Shown here in pieces: positions 34,841-44,613 of a DNA stretch of 64,000 nucleotides. The DNA is from Winogradskyella pelagia (GTDB lineage: Bacteria > Bacteroidota > Bacteroidia > Flavobacteriales > Flavobacteriaceae). Positions within the stretch are counted from its first letter, which is position 1. Each line of letters opens with the position of its first letter. The notes below the pieces were generated by a model, which had not been told where the DNA came from, searched no databases, and saw nothing but the letters and a program-made list of their open reading frames with translations. The stretch covers positions 1-64,000 of the forward strand of contig NZ_JAGEVF010000010.1 in assembly GCF_017581965.1 (NCBI RefSeq). The letters run 5' to 3'. Made by a program: the position numbers and the translations under genes.

Positions 34841-37393
34841 ATGGATGATAATTTTTCCCCAAGAGTTAAAGATGTAATAGCGTACAGCAAAGAAGAAGCG
34901 TTGCGACTTGGCCATGATTTTATTGGAACCGAGCATTTAATGCTTGGCCTTTTAAGAGATGGCAGTGGTAAAGCAATAGATATTTTAGGTGCATTAGATG
35001 TAGACTTAAACCATTTAAGACGTAAAGTTGAGATTTTAAGTCCTGCTAATCCCAATATTGTTACCGCCTCAAATGAAAAAAAGAACTTACATCTCACAAG
35101 ACAAGCAGAACGTGCCCTCAAGACAACATTTCTTGAGGCTAAATTATTTCAGAGTACATCAATAAATACGGCACATCTATTACTCTGTATCTTGCGAAAC
35201 GAGAACGACCCAACAACAAAACTTTTAAATAAATTAAAAGTGGATTACGATAATGTAAAAGAAGAATTTAAATCAATGATAACAAGCGAAGACGACTATC
35301 TAGAAGCACCTAAATCAGAATCATATTCAGACGATGATATAAATGACGAAGATGATGCGAAGCAAAACCCATTTGGCGGAAGCCAAACAGGTAAATCGAA
35401 TAAAAAATCTAAGACTCCAGTTTTAGACAACTTTGGTAGGGATTTAACCATTTTAGCCGAAGAGGGTAAATTAGACCCTGTAGTGGGAAGAGAAAAAGAA
35501 ATACAGCGTGTATCCCAAATTCTCAGCAGGCGTAAAAAGAATAATCCTTTATTGATTGGCGAGCCTGGTGTCGGTAAATCCGCAATAGCAGAAGGCTTAG
35601 CCCTGCGTATTGTAAAACGTAAAGTCTCACGTACATTATTTAATAAGCGTGTGGTAACTTTAGACTTGGCAAGTTTGGTAGCCGGAACAAAATACAGAGG
35701 TCAGTTTGAGGAACGCATGAAGGCGGTAATGAACGAATTAGAAAAAAATGACGATATCATTTTATTCATTGATGAGATTCATACCATAGTTGGTGCAGGT
35801 GGTGCCACAGGAAGTCTTGACGCCTCTAACATGTTTAAACCTGCCCTTGCACGAGGTGAAATTCAATGTATAGGTGCCACAACTCTTGATGAGTATAGAC
35901 AATATATTGAAAAGGATGGCGCTCTTGAACGTCGTTTCCAAAAGGTAATAGTAGAACCAACTTCGGTTGAAGAAACAATAGAAATCCTTAACAATATTAA
36001 AAGTAAATACGAAGAGCACCACAATGTCGATTATACAGACGAGGCAATTCAAGCCTGTGTAAAATTGACAAACAGGTATATGACGGAGCGCTTCTTACCG
36101 GACAAAGCCATTGATGCCCTCGATGAAGCAGGCTCTAGGGTTCATATTACTAACATAGATGTTCCTAAACAGATTATAGAACTAGAGAAAAAGTTAGAGG
36201 AAGTAAAGGAAACTAAGAACAGTGTTGTAAAAAAACAGAAATACGAAGAGGCGGCAAAACTCCGTGACGACGAAAAGCGTTTAGAGAAAGAATTAATGGC
36301 TGCCCAAGAAAAATGGGAAGAAGAAACAAAACAACATCGAGAAATTGTCACGGAAGACAATGTGGCTGATGTTATTTCTATGATGACAGGAATCCCAGTG
36401 AATAAAATTGCACAAACTGAAATAAATAAATTAGCACAGTTACCAGAGCTAATCAAAGGCAAGGTTATTGGTCAGGATACAGCAGTAGCTAAGGTTGTAA
36501 AGGCCATTCAAAGAAATCGAGCTGGTCTTAAGGACCCAAATAAACCCATAGGATCTTTCATTTTCTTAGGTCAAACTGGCGTTGGTAAAACACAACTCGC
36601 TAAAGTTCTAGCTAAGGAATTGTTTGATAGTGACGATGCGCTTGTTAGAATTGATATGAGCGAATACATGGAAAAATTTGCTATATCTAGATTAATTGGT
36701 GCACCTCCAGGTTATGTAGGCTATGAGGAAGGCGGACAGTTAACTGAAAAAATTAGACGTAAGCCATATGCCGTGGTACTTTTAGATGAAATTGAAAAAG
36801 CGCATCCCGACGTTTTTAACATGTTGCTTCAAGTATTGGATGACGGTTATCTCACGGATAGCTTAGGAAGAAAAATTGATTTTAGAAACACTATAATCAT
36901 TATGACGTCCAATATTGGTGCTAGAAAACTGAAAGATTTTGGTACTGGTGTTGGGTTTGGTACTGCTGCACGAGAAGCTCAAGAGTCTAATCATGCGAAA
37001 GGGATTATTGAGAATGCTCTCAAAAAAGCATTTGCACCAGAGTTTTTAAACAGAATAGATGATGTAATTGTTTTTAATACCTTAGAAAAAGAAGATATTA
37101 ATAAAATTATTGATATTGAATTAGTTAAATTAATAGAACGCATCAAAGACCTTGGCTACGAGCTTAAATTAACAGCTAAAGCCAAAGAATATATTGCAGA
37201 TAAAGGATTTGACAAACAATATGGTGCAAGACCTCTAAAACGTGCTATCCAAAAGTACGTAGAAGATGCACTTGCTGAAGAAATTATTAATTCTAAAATC
37301 CAGGAAGGTGATACCATAACCATGGACCTTGATTCTAAAAATGAAGAACTGAAAATTAAGGTAAAAAGTTCTAGTAAACCCACAGAATCTTAG
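34841..37393 (+). CDS. clpC: ATP-dependent Clp protease ATP-binding subunit ClpC
   Basis: 850 residues from the ATG at 34841 (MDDNFSPRVKDVIAY), the start typical of the family. An ATG 21 bp upstream at 34820 would add seven residues. The Clp N-domain (1-150) is followed by AAA-1 with GEPGVGKSA near 241, and a UVR-type helical insert (KKQKYEEAAKLRDDEKRLEK near 460). AAA-2 has GQTGVGKT near 576. The C-terminal D2-small domain is present. It unfolds proteins for ClpP or acts as a chaperone. A hairpin terminator follows the stop. Confidence 0.95.
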   Translation: MDDNFSPRVKDVIAYSKEEALRLGHDFIGTEHLMLGLLRDGSGKAIDILGALDVDLNHLRRKVEILSPANPNIVTASNEKKNLHLTRQAERALKTTFLEAKLFQSTSINTAHLLLCILRNENDPTTKLLNKLKVDYDNVKEEFKSMITSEDDYLEAPKSESYSDDDINDEDDAKQNPFGGSQTGKSNKKSKTPVLDNFGRDLTILAEEGKLDPVVGREKEIQRVSQILSRRKKNNPLLIGEPGVGKSAIAEGLALRIVKRKVSRTLFNKRVVTLDLASLVAGTKYRGQFEERMKAVMNELEKNDDIILFIDEIHTIVGAGGATGSLDASNMFKPALARGEIQCIGATTLDEYRQYIEKDGALERRFQKVIVEPTSVEETIEILNNIKSKYEEHHNVDYTDEAIQACVKLTNRYMTERFLPDKAIDALDEAGSRVHITNIDVPKQIIELEKKLEEVKETKNSVVKKQKYEEAAKLRDDEKRLEKELMAAQEKWEEETKQHREIVTEDNVADVISMMTGIPVNKIAQTEINKLAQLPELIKGKVIGQDTAVAKVVKAIQRNRAGLKDPNKPIGSFIFLGQTGVGKTQLAKVLAKELFDSDDALVRIDMSEYMEKFAISRLIGAPPGYVGYEEGGQLTEKIRRKPYAVVLLDEIEKAHPDVFNMLLQVLDDGYLTDSLGRKIDFRNTIIIMTSNIGARKLKDFGTGVGFGTAAREAQESNHAKGIIENALKKAFAPEFLNRIDDVIVFNTLEKEDINKIIDIELVKLIERIKDLGYELKLTAKAKEYIADKGFDKQYGARPLKRAIQKYVEDALAEEIINSKIQEGDTITMDLDSKNEELKIKVKSSSKPTES

Positions 37394-37413
37394 AACAGAT
37401 AAAAATAAAATTC

Positions 37414-37446
37414 AAACTCCTCTTTTTTATATGAGGAGTTTTTTTT
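37414..37446 (+). terminator. Rho-independent terminator of clpC
   Basis: AAACTCCTC and GAGGAGTTT form a nine-pair stem around a loop of about ten bases, followed by a run of T. It starts 21 bp after the clpC stop. Confidence 0.9.
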
Positions 37447-37476
37447 ATCTTAATAATAGTTTTAAAGGCTAAAATC

Positions 37477-37845
37477 ATGGAAAAAACCCTAACATATGAT
37501 TTCTGCGAAATGACCATTCATACTAATTACGTCATTGTAGTTATGAAAGAGGGGGTTGACATTACGCCAGAACATAACCATGTTTTAGTAGATGTTACTA
37601 ATCAATATTTTAAGAATACACCATTTGTATATATTACACATAGAATAAACTCCTATTCTGTTAATCCTAAAATCTATTTTGAAACAGCAAAAATTAAAAA
37701 CTTAAGAGGTTTTGCTGTAGTCTCAAAGGATTATAAGGCAAAAGTCAACGCTGAAATAGAAAAAATGTTCTTTAGCAAACCTTTTGAAATCTTCGGAGAC
37801 TTGGATGAGGCCAAACAATGGGCAGAGGCCTTAGTAAAACAATAA
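37477..37845 (+). CDS. STAS/SpoIIAA-like protein
   Basis: A 122-residue cytosolic protein. The alternating strand/helix pattern, with TNYVIVVMKEGVDITPEHNH near 17-36, NTPFVYITHRINSYS near 51-65, and the closing FGDLDEAKQWAEALV, resembles the SpoIIAA-like/STAS fold, which in flavobacteria often occurs alone. No function is established. It stands as a lone gene after the clpC terminator and converges on hutH with 11 bp between the two stops. Confidence 0.55.
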   Translation: MEKTLTYDFCEMTIHTNYVIVVMKEGVDITPEHNHVLVDVTNQYFKNTPFVYITHRINSYSVNPKIYFETAKIKNLRGFAVVSKDYKAKVNAEIEKMFFSKPFEIFGDLDEAKQWAEALVKQ

Positions 37846-37856
37846 GCATCTCTCTT

Positions 37857-39392
37857 TTAATAACAGTCTAGTCCATAATTATTTAGAAACAATTCTTCAA
37901 TTTCAATATCTATAGCTTTTAAAAACTGAATAGAAGCTTCAATAGCATCATGAAGAACTTCATCTTCTTTGATAAAAGGAACTAATTTTCGGTATTCTTC
38001 TATGAATGATTCTAATAAAGGTGATGTTTTATGAGGTCTTCTAAATTCTATAGCTTGAGAAGCATTCATTAACTCAATAGCAATGACGCGCTCTACATTT
38101 CTAATAACATCAAAAGCTTGGGTTGCAGCATTGGCTCCCATACTAACGTGATCCTCTTGTCCATTGCTAGAAACTATACTATCTACACTTGCAGGAGTCG
38201 CTAATTGCTTATTGGCACTAACTATACTTGCAGCAGTATATTGTGGAATCATAAATCCCGAATTTAATCCAGGATTATCAACCAAAAAAGGTGGTAAGCC
38301 TCTTAAACCTGAAACCAATTGAAAAATCCTCCGCTCAGATATATTACCAATTTCTGCCATCGCAATCTTTAAATAATCCAAGGCCAGCGCTAGGGGTTGC
38401 CCATGGAAATTACCTCCAGATAGTATTAAATCTTCTTCAAAGAAGATATTAGGATTATCAGTTACAGAATTGATTTCCGTTAAAATAACTTTCTCAACAA
38501 AATCTAAAGTATCTTTTGTGGCTCCATGAACCTGAGGGATACATCTAAATGAATAAGGATCTTGGACATGTTCCTTTGACCTTGCAATTAATTCGCTTCC
38601 CTTTAGCAATTCATTAAATCTACGTGCAACTTTTCGCTGACCAGGGTGAGGCCTAATAGCATGAACTAAGTCGTGAAAAGGGTCGAGTCTACCATCAAAA
38701 GCATCTAATGAAATACTAGCTACAATATCAGCCAAATATGAGGTTTTATGTGACATTAATAAAAGATACACACCATAGGCGCTCATAAATTGGGTACCGT
38801 TTAATAATGCCAAACCTTCTTTGGCTTCTAATTTTATTGGTTCCCATCCAAATTTCTCTAAAATTTCCGAGGCCTCATAAACGGTTTCATTGTGCACTAC
38901 CCTTCCCTTTCCCAATAACGGTAAAGCTAAATGTGCCAATGGCGCTAAATCTCCAGAAGCACCCAAGGAACCTTGCTTAAAAACAAACGGAAAAATATCA
39001 TTATTAAAAAAATCAATGAGACGCTCCACAGTTTTTAACTGTATGCCACTATGACCAAAGCTCAGAGAACGAATTTTTAAAAGAAGCATAACCTTTACAA
39101 CAGATTCAGGCACTCGGTCACCTGTGCCACAAGCATGCGACATCACTAAATTTTCTTGAAGTTTAGTTAAATCTTCATTAGATATTTTTACGTTATATAA
39201 AGACCCAAAGCCTGTATTTATACCATACATTGGATCTTTGCTATTAGCTAATTTATTGTTTAAATAAGTCTTACAATCTTTTATTTTTTTAGTAAGCTCA
39301 TCGGACAATCTCAGCTTTTTGTTCTCGTTGAAAATATTATATATGGTTACAATATCTAACGGTTCTGATGAAATACTATGGAAATTATCCAT
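37857..39392 (-). CDS. hutH: Histidine ammonia-lyase
   Basis: A 511-residue enzyme that turns histidine into urocanate and ammonia. The MIO cofactor forms from Ala145-Ser146-Gly147 in GSLGASGDLAPLAHL. Tyr56 in YGINTGFG is the active-site base. ETAMI-type residues are also present, and the length is normal. No other hut gene is nearby, so it may serve a partial pathway. Related aromatic amino acid lyases share this pattern, and HutH is the best fit by the LVHAIRPHPGQ region. Confidence 0.9.
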   Translation of the reverse strand: MDNFHSISSEPLDIVTIYNIFNENKKLRLSDELTKKIKDCKTYLNNKLANSKDPMYGINTGFGSLYNVKISNEDLTKLQENLVMSHACGTGDRVPESVVKVMLLLKIRSLSFGHSGIQLKTVERLIDFFNNDIFPFVFKQGSLGASGDLAPLAHLALPLLGKGRVVHNETVYEASEILEKFGWEPIKLEAKEGLALLNGTQFMSAYGVYLLLMSHKTSYLADIVASISLDAFDGRLDPFHDLVHAIRPHPGQRKVARRFNELLKGSELIARSKEHVQDPYSFRCIPQVHGATKDTLDFVEKVILTEINSVTDNPNIFFEEDLILSGGNFHGQPLALALDYLKIAMAEIGNISERRIFQLVSGLRGLPPFLVDNPGLNSGFMIPQYTAASIVSANKQLATPASVDSIVSSNGQEDHVSMGANAATQAFDVIRNVERVIAIELMNASQAIEFRRPHKTSPLLESFIEEYRKLVPFIKEDEVLHDAIEASIQFLKAIDIEIEELFLNNYGLDCY

Positions 39393-39424
39393 TATACGAT
39401 TGATTTAGTTATTCAATATTATTA

Positions 39425-40978
39425 TTAATTGTTTTCGTCGTTTTCAGCCGATTCAGAAGATTCTTCTGGTTGCTTAAATAGGTCTATGTAAGCTTCACCT
39501 AAAGAATCAATAATATGTCCCGCAATAAGGCTTTGATAACCGTAACTCTCAACAGCTATGTCTCCTGATTTTCCATGTAAGTAAACACCGAAAAGGGTAG
39601 CCGCTAAAGGCTCATAGCCTTGAGCTATTAATCCTGAAATGATACCTGTTAAGACATCTCCACTTCCAGCTGTTGCCATTCCAGGATTACCAGTGGTATT
39701 AACGTATTTTTTATTTCCGTTTATTGTTATTGTGTGTGCCCCTTTAATAACGATTATGACCTTATGTGCTTTTGAGAATTCAACAACTTTGTTGAGCTTA
39801 TCAAAATCATCATGCCACTCTCCTATTAATCGTTCGAGCTCTTTGGGATGTGGTGTTAATACCGTCTGCACGGGTAGATATTTTAGTAGTGCTTTATTTT
39901 GCGCCAATAAATTAATAGCATCAGCGTCTATTACCAATGGTCTTTTGTTGGTTTTTAAAAAAGCTTCAAAAGCCTTCATAGTTTCCTCTGAGGTTCCTAT
40001 ACCTACTCCAATTCCAACAACTGTTGCATCAAAGTCATATGTTATAGATTCTATTTGCTTTTCGCCTTTATCGCAGACTACCATAACCTCAGGTAAAGCA
40101 GACTGTAAACTTGTATAACCACAAGTAGGTAAATACGCCGTAACCATGCCTGCACCGGCTATTAATGCCGAGCGACTTGCTAAATGTACGGCACCAATTT
40201 TACCAAAACTACCACCAATCATTAAAACATGGCCAAAATGTCCTTTATGTGAAAATTTATCCCTTGGTTGATAAAAGGGTAAAACTTCATATTTAGAAAT
40301 GAGTTCAACAGCTGCCTCTGTTTGGATTAAGTAATCTCTATCTATACCAATATCTAAGACCTCCCACTGTACTGTATATTTGGCCGTATTGGGCAAAAAG
40401 AAAACTAATTTGGGTGATTGAAAGCTTAAGGTGTAATTGGCATAGACTACGGCTTCAGTATCATTAACGACTTTGTCTGTGTATAAACCAGAAGGTATAT
40501 CAATGGACAAGGTAAAAGACTTGGATGCCCTAAACTTAAGAAAGAGGTCTTTGACCCAATCGGCTGGCGGACGATTTAAGCCTATACCAAATACTGCATC
40601 TACAATAATATCGTCTTGATTGATTAACGGAAAATCATTGGAAGAAGTCAATACCGTCGGCCAATCCTTAGTTGTATTCTTTATTCGATCATAATTGATT
40701 AAGAAATCTTTAGATCGTGTTTCACTGTAGTTTACAATGTAAGTTTTTACGTTGTAGCCATGAATAATTAATTGACGACTCAAAACTAGTCCGTCCCCTC
40801 CATTATTACCAATACCACAAAAGACATGGATAGGGACCTGAGCTCCTTGCATCCTCAAATGCATCCAATTAAAAATCTGAGTTCCTGCCCTTTCCATAAG
40901 GTCGGTAGAGGAAATATTTTGGCGCTCTGTAGTTAATCGATCTCCTTCGTAAATCTGTTCTTTTGAGAATACTTTCAT
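39425..40978 (-). CDS. nnr: Bifunctional NAD(P)HX epimerase / ADP-dependent dehydratase
   Basis: A 517-residue repair enzyme. Residues 1-215 are the epimerase (YjeF_N) part, with GIGNNGGDGLVLSRQL. Residues 225-500 are the dehydratase (YjeF_C) part, with HPKELERL and the GNPGMATAGSGDVLTGIISG motif. It recycles hydrated NADH and NADPH to the normal cofactors. Both halves are intact. The C-terminal tail is Glu/Ser rich. It shares direction with hutH (32 bp apart) without a known link. Confidence 0.95.
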   Translation of the reverse strand: MKVFSKEQIYEGDRLTTERQNISSTDLMERAGTQIFNWMHLRMQGAQVPIHVFCGIGNNGGDGLVLSRQLIIHGYNVKTYIVNYSETRSKDFLINYDRIKNTTKDWPTVLTSSNDFPLINQDDIIVDAVFGIGLNRPPADWVKDLFLKFRASKSFTLSIDIPSGLYTDKVVNDTEAVVYANYTLSFQSPKLVFFLPNTAKYTVQWEVLDIGIDRDYLIQTEAAVELISKYEVLPFYQPRDKFSHKGHFGHVLMIGGSFGKIGAVHLASRSALIAGAGMVTAYLPTCGYTSLQSALPEVMVVCDKGEKQIESITYDFDATVVGIGVGIGTSEETMKAFEAFLKTNKRPLVIDADAINLLAQNKALLKYLPVQTVLTPHPKELERLIGEWHDDFDKLNKVVEFSKAHKVIIVIKGAHTITINGNKKYVNTTGNPGMATAGSGDVLTGIISGLIAQGYEPLAATLFGVYLHGKSGDIAVESYGYQSLIAGHIIDSLGEAYIDLFKQPEESSESAENDENN

Positions 40979-41059
40979 GCAAGAAATAAGGTTCTAAATT
41001 GCTGGTAATAAAGTTGAAACTTTAGGTACAGAAATATTTTTTTATTCTCGTAAAAATAA

Positions 41060-41067
41060 TACATTTG
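41060..41067 (+). promoter_or_regulatory. Predicted -7 box of the thr operon
   Basis: TACATTTG matches the TAnnTTTG pattern exactly. A TTG at -33 is not clear, so only half of the promoter is supported. Transcription would start about 41072-41074, just before the leader ATG at 41075. Confidence 0.45.
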
Positions 41068-41074
41068 ACAGGTA

Positions 41075-41182
41075 ATGCAGAAAAAAATAAACATAACCTT
41101 CAATACCATTACTACGTCAAATTTTTCTACTGATTTGATGTATTTTATGACGACCATGACAACCCGATGGGTTATTCGTTAA
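41075..41182 (+). CDS. Threonine-rich leader peptide of the thr operon
   Basis: A 35-codon frame between the nnr gene and thrA, too short for standard callers. It holds nine Thr codons (residues 8, 11, 13, 14, 19, 26, 27, 29, 30) and four Ile (5, 7, 12, 34), ending RWVIR and TAA. The density of Thr, with a MTTMTT motif at 25-30, fits a threonine attenuator as known for thrL in Gammaproteobacteria. Shorter starts at 41138 and 41147 are possible. If the -7 box at 41060 is right, translation from 41075 would be leaderless. Confidence 0.6.
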   Translation: MQKKINITFNTITTSNFSTDLMYFMTTMTTRWVIR

Positions 41183-41218
41183 GTTGCCGTCGTTCCCTTT
41201 TCTATTCGTATTTTTTTT
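41150..41218 (+). promoter_or_regulatory. Candidate attenuator hairpins and T-run upstream of thrA
   Basis: ACGAC (41150-41154) pairs with GTCGT (41189-41193), and CAAC (41160-41163) with GTTG (41183-41186). A competing small hairpin AACCC/GGGTT lies at 41161-41173 over the Thr-Arg-Trp codons. Eight Ts follow at 41211-41218, 17 bases after the long stem, so the terminator is not canonical. The region would let ribosome stalling at Thr codons change the fold. Confidence 0.45.
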
Positions 41219-41229
41219 AAATTATTCTT

Positions 41230-43680
41230 ATGAAAGTTCTCAAATTTGGTGGGACCTCAGTAGGTTCCGCAGAAAATATCAATAAGGTTTTAGACATCTT
41301 AAAATTAGAGAGTCCATCAACTCAGACTGTGGTTGTTGTTTCTGCAATTGGTGGAATTACCAATAAATTAATACGTGCTTCTCAAAAGGCATGTGACGGT
41401 AAAGCGTCTTATGAAGATGACTTTATTGAAATTTCAAGTATTCATCACAAGGTAGTAGAAGAACTTTTTTTAAAGGAAAAGGACAGCGACACTATTAAAA
41501 AATTGGTAAATGCTAAGCTCAACGAACTCAAACAATTACTTGATGGTATATTTTTAATAAATGAAATCTCACCAAAAACCTCTGACAAATTATTGAGTTT
41601 TGGCGAATTATTATCATCTACAATAATATATCACACCCTTTTATCAAGAAGCTTTAACGCTGAATTTAAAAATGCTCAAGAGCTCATCATAACCGATGAT
41701 AATTTTACTAATGCTAATGTAGACTTTGAGCTCACAAATTTAAATATAGACCTTTGTTTTAAAAGAAATAAAGCAGATATTACTGTACTACCAGGTTTTA
41801 TTGCCAAATCAGTACATAAAGAATCTACGACCCTTGGTCGTGGAGGCTCAGATTATTCTGCAGCTATTTTAGCCGCAGCACTAAATGCAACCCAGTTACA
41901 AATATGGACCGATGTTAGTGGCATGTACACCACGAATCCAAAATTGGTAAAACAAGCAAAACCTATTAAGGAATTATCCTATCAAGAAGCTATTGAATTA
42001 TCACATTTTGGAGCCAAAGTATTATACCCTCCAACGGTATTGCCCGTACTTCAGAAAGAAATTTCTTTAGCCATTAAAAACACCTTTGAGCCAAAAGCTC
42101 TTGGTACAACGATTACGCACAATTCTGCAAATGACGGTTTGCCCGTAAAAGGTATCAGCAATATTGATAGAATCGCACTAATGACTCTTCAAGGCAACGG
42201 CATGGTTGGTGTACCAGGCTTTAGCAAGCGGTTATTTGAAACACTCGCGCAAGAAAAAATAAATATTATTTTAATTACGCAGTCATCATCAGAACATTCT
42301 ATATGTTTTGGTATTAAAGATGAGGATGCAGACCAAGCTCAAACAGCTATTGACGGAGCCTTTGAATATGAAATTGCACTTAATAAACTTGAACCTATAA
42401 TTGTAGAAACCGATCTGTCAATTATTGCCCTTATTGGTGATAAAATGAAAAACCATCAGGGCATTAGCGGTAGAATGTTCAGTACATTAGGTAAAAACAA
42501 TGTTAATATTAGAGCAATAGCACAAGGTGCCTCAGAAAGAAATATATCAGCGGTAATTGCTAAGGCTGATGTAAAAAAGGCACTGAACAGTTTACATGAA
42601 ACCTTCTTTGAAGTTAAAACAAAACAGATCAACTTATTTATAACTGGAGTCGGTAATGTTGGAGAAAGACTCTTAAACCAGATTAAGCAACAACATAGTT
42701 ACGTTAAAAAACATCTTAAACTGAACCTTCGTGTGGTTGGTTTATCAAATTCTAGAACTATGCTAATTGATGACGATGGAATAAAACTAGAGGATTGGAA
42801 AACGCAACTAGATCAAGGACAACGAGCAAGTCTACAAGGCTTTTTAGATTATGCTACTCAATTAAATCTGCGTAATTCAGTATTCATAGATATTACAGCA
42901 AATAGTGAAGTAGCACAAATTTACCCTGATTATTTAAGGCAAAGTATTTCTGTAATTGCATGTAACAAAATTGCATGCTCTGGAAAATTACAATACTACA
43001 AAAGCTTAAAAGCACTTTCTTTAAAATATAATGCAGCCTTCTTATTTGAAACAAATGTAGGAGCTGGCCTTCCGGTAATTGATACCCTTAATCATCTAAT
43101 TACGTCAGGAGATAGGATAAATGAGATACAAGCGGTTTTATCTGGTAGCTTAAATTTTGTGTTTAATAATTTCAACGCCACAACCGCTTTTCATGATGTC
43201 GTAAAACAAGCTAAAGAAGAAGGTTACACAGAACCAGACCCAAGGATTGACTTAAGCGGTGTTGATGTAGCTAGAAAAATATTAATCCTAGCCCGGGAAA
43301 GTGGCTATGAGTTGGAGCTGGAAGATGTTAGTTTAGAAAATTTCTTAACAAAAAATGCTATGGACGCTAGCAGTGTCGAAGACTTTTTTAAGACGCTAAT
43401 CGAAGATGAAGGGCATTATCAAGCCTTATACCATTCTGCCGTTAACCACAATGCACAACTTAAATTTGTAGCAGAATTTAAAAATGGAAAAGCAAAAGTT
43501 GGTCTAAGAGAAATTGCTAAAGGACATCCTTTCTACAATTTAGAGGGAAAAGACAATATTGTAATGTTTTATACAGAACTTTATCCTGAACAACCGATGA
43601 TAATAAAAGGTGCTGGTGCCGGAGCAGATGTTACGGCATCTGGTTTATTTGCAGATATTATTAGAATTGCTAATAACTAA
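41230..43680 (+). CDS. thrA: Bifunctional aspartate kinase / homoserine dehydrogenase
   Basis: An 816-residue fusion. The aspartokinase part (1-290) starts MKVLKFGGTSVGSAENI and holds TTLGRGGSDYSA near 200-211. Two ACT domains lie at about 310-460 and should bind threonine for feedback. Homoserine dehydrogenase (470-816) has the Rossmann loop GVGNVGERLL and the catalytic EEGYTEPDPRIDLSG region. It catalyses steps one and three of threonine synthesis. First gene of thrABC, with a Thr-rich leader upstream. Confidence 0.97.
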   Translation: MKVLKFGGTSVGSAENINKVLDILKLESPSTQTVVVVSAIGGITNKLIRASQKACDGKASYEDDFIEISSIHHKVVEELFLKEKDSDTIKKLVNAKLNELKQLLDGIFLINEISPKTSDKLLSFGELLSSTIIYHTLLSRSFNAEFKNAQELIITDDNFTNANVDFELTNLNIDLCFKRNKADITVLPGFIAKSVHKESTTLGRGGSDYSAAILAAALNATQLQIWTDVSGMYTTNPKLVKQAKPIKELSYQEAIELSHFGAKVLYPPTVLPVLQKEISLAIKNTFEPKALGTTITHNSANDGLPVKGISNIDRIALMTLQGNGMVGVPGFSKRLFETLAQEKINIILITQSSSEHSICFGIKDEDADQAQTAIDGAFEYEIALNKLEPIIVETDLSIIALIGDKMKNHQGISGRMFSTLGKNNVNIRAIAQGASERNISAVIAKADVKKALNSLHETFFEVKTKQINLFITGVGNVGERLLNQIKQQHSYVKKHLKLNLRVVGLSNSRTMLIDDDGIKLEDWKTQLDQGQRASLQGFLDYATQLNLRNSVFIDITANSEVAQIYPDYLRQSISVIACNKIACSGKLQYYKSLKALSLKYNAAFLFETNVGAGLPVIDTLNHLITSGDRINEIQAVLSGSLNFVFNNFNATTAFHDVVKQAKEEGYTEPDPRIDLSGVDVARKILILARESGYELELEDVSLENFLTKNAMDASSVEDFFKTLIEDEGHYQALYHSAVNHNAQLKFVAEFKNGKAKVGLREIAKGHPFYNLEGKDNIVMFYTELYPEQPMIIKGAGAGADVTASGLFADIIRIANN

Positions 43681-43683
43681 ATA

Positions 43684-44613
43684 ATGGAGCTTAACGAGAT
43701 AAGACTATTTTCTCCAGCCACTGTGGCAAACGTGTCCTGTGGTTTTGATGTCCTAGGGTTTTGTTTAGATACCGTTGGTGATGAAATGGTGATAAGAAAA
43801 ACTGACGAAAGAGGTATAAGGATTACCAAAATAACAGGATATGATTTACCCTATAAGGTTACAGAAAATGTAGCGGGTATATCTGCTTTAGCCATGTATA
43901 ACACACTTAAACCAGAATGTGGTTTTGAAATTGAAATACATAAAAAAATCAAGCCTGGCAGTGGTATAGGAAGCAGTTCTGCCAGTGCAGCGGGTAGTGT
44001 TTTTGGCATGAATGTACTCTTAGGAGATCCGTTAAATAAAACAGAGCTAACATCTTTTGCCATGAAAGGGGAAGCTTTTGCGAGCAAAGCAGAACATGCT
44101 GACAATTTGGCTCCTGCAATATTTGGAGGGTTTACCATAGTAAAATCAATACATCCTCTTCATATCATTGAACTGCCGACACCAAAAGATTTATATGCTA
44201 CTATAATTCATCCACAAATTGAAATTAAAACCTCCGATGCGAGAGCTCTACTTCCACAAAAAGTACCATTACGTGATAGTATTACCCAATGGGCCAACCT
44301 CGGAAGTTTAGTACATGCGTTGCATACCTCAGATTATGATTTAATCGCTTTGAGTTTAAACGATGTCATCGTTGAACCTCACCGTAAGTCTCTTATCCCT
44401 GATTTTGACACTCTAAAGGAAAAAGTCATTAAAGCAGGTGCTTTGGGTTGCGGTATATCTGGTTCTGGGCCATCAATCTATACACTAAGCCAAGGCATTA
44501 AAGTTGCAGAAAAAGTGGAAGATGCTATGTTTATGATATATGAATCAACATCAATTCCATTTGATACCCATGTTTCAAAAATCAATACGGAAGGAATTAA
44601 AATTATAAAATGA
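43684..44613 (+). CDS. thrB: Homoserine kinase
   Basis: A 309-residue GHMP-family kinase that phosphorylates homoserine. The ATP loop is PGSGIGSSSASAAG near 97-110. The N-terminal FSPATVANVSCGFDVLGFCL is typical of ThrB. The gene starts three bases after the thrA stop and overlaps thrC by four bases (ATGA). It is cytosolic, with normal length. Confidence 0.96.
   Translation: MELNEIRLFSPATVANVSCGFDVLGFCLDTVGDEMVIRKTDERGIRITKITGYDLPYKVTENVAGISALAMYNTLKPECGFEIEIHKKIKPGSGIGSSSASAAGSVFGMNVLLGDPLNKTELTSFAMKGEAFASKAEHADNLAPAIFGGFTIVKSIHPLHIIELPTPKDLYATIIHPQIEIKTSDARALLPQKVPLRDSITQWANLGSLVHALHTSDYDLIALSLNDVIVEPHRKSLIPDFDTLKEKVIKAGALGCGISGSGPSIYTLSQGIKVAEKVEDAMFMIYESTSIPFDTHVSKINTEGIKIIK

Noticed and set aside
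39639-40118. + strand frame of 159 codons inside the NAD(P)HX repair gene
   Set aside because: Antisense shadow; the dehydratase domain fills the other strand.
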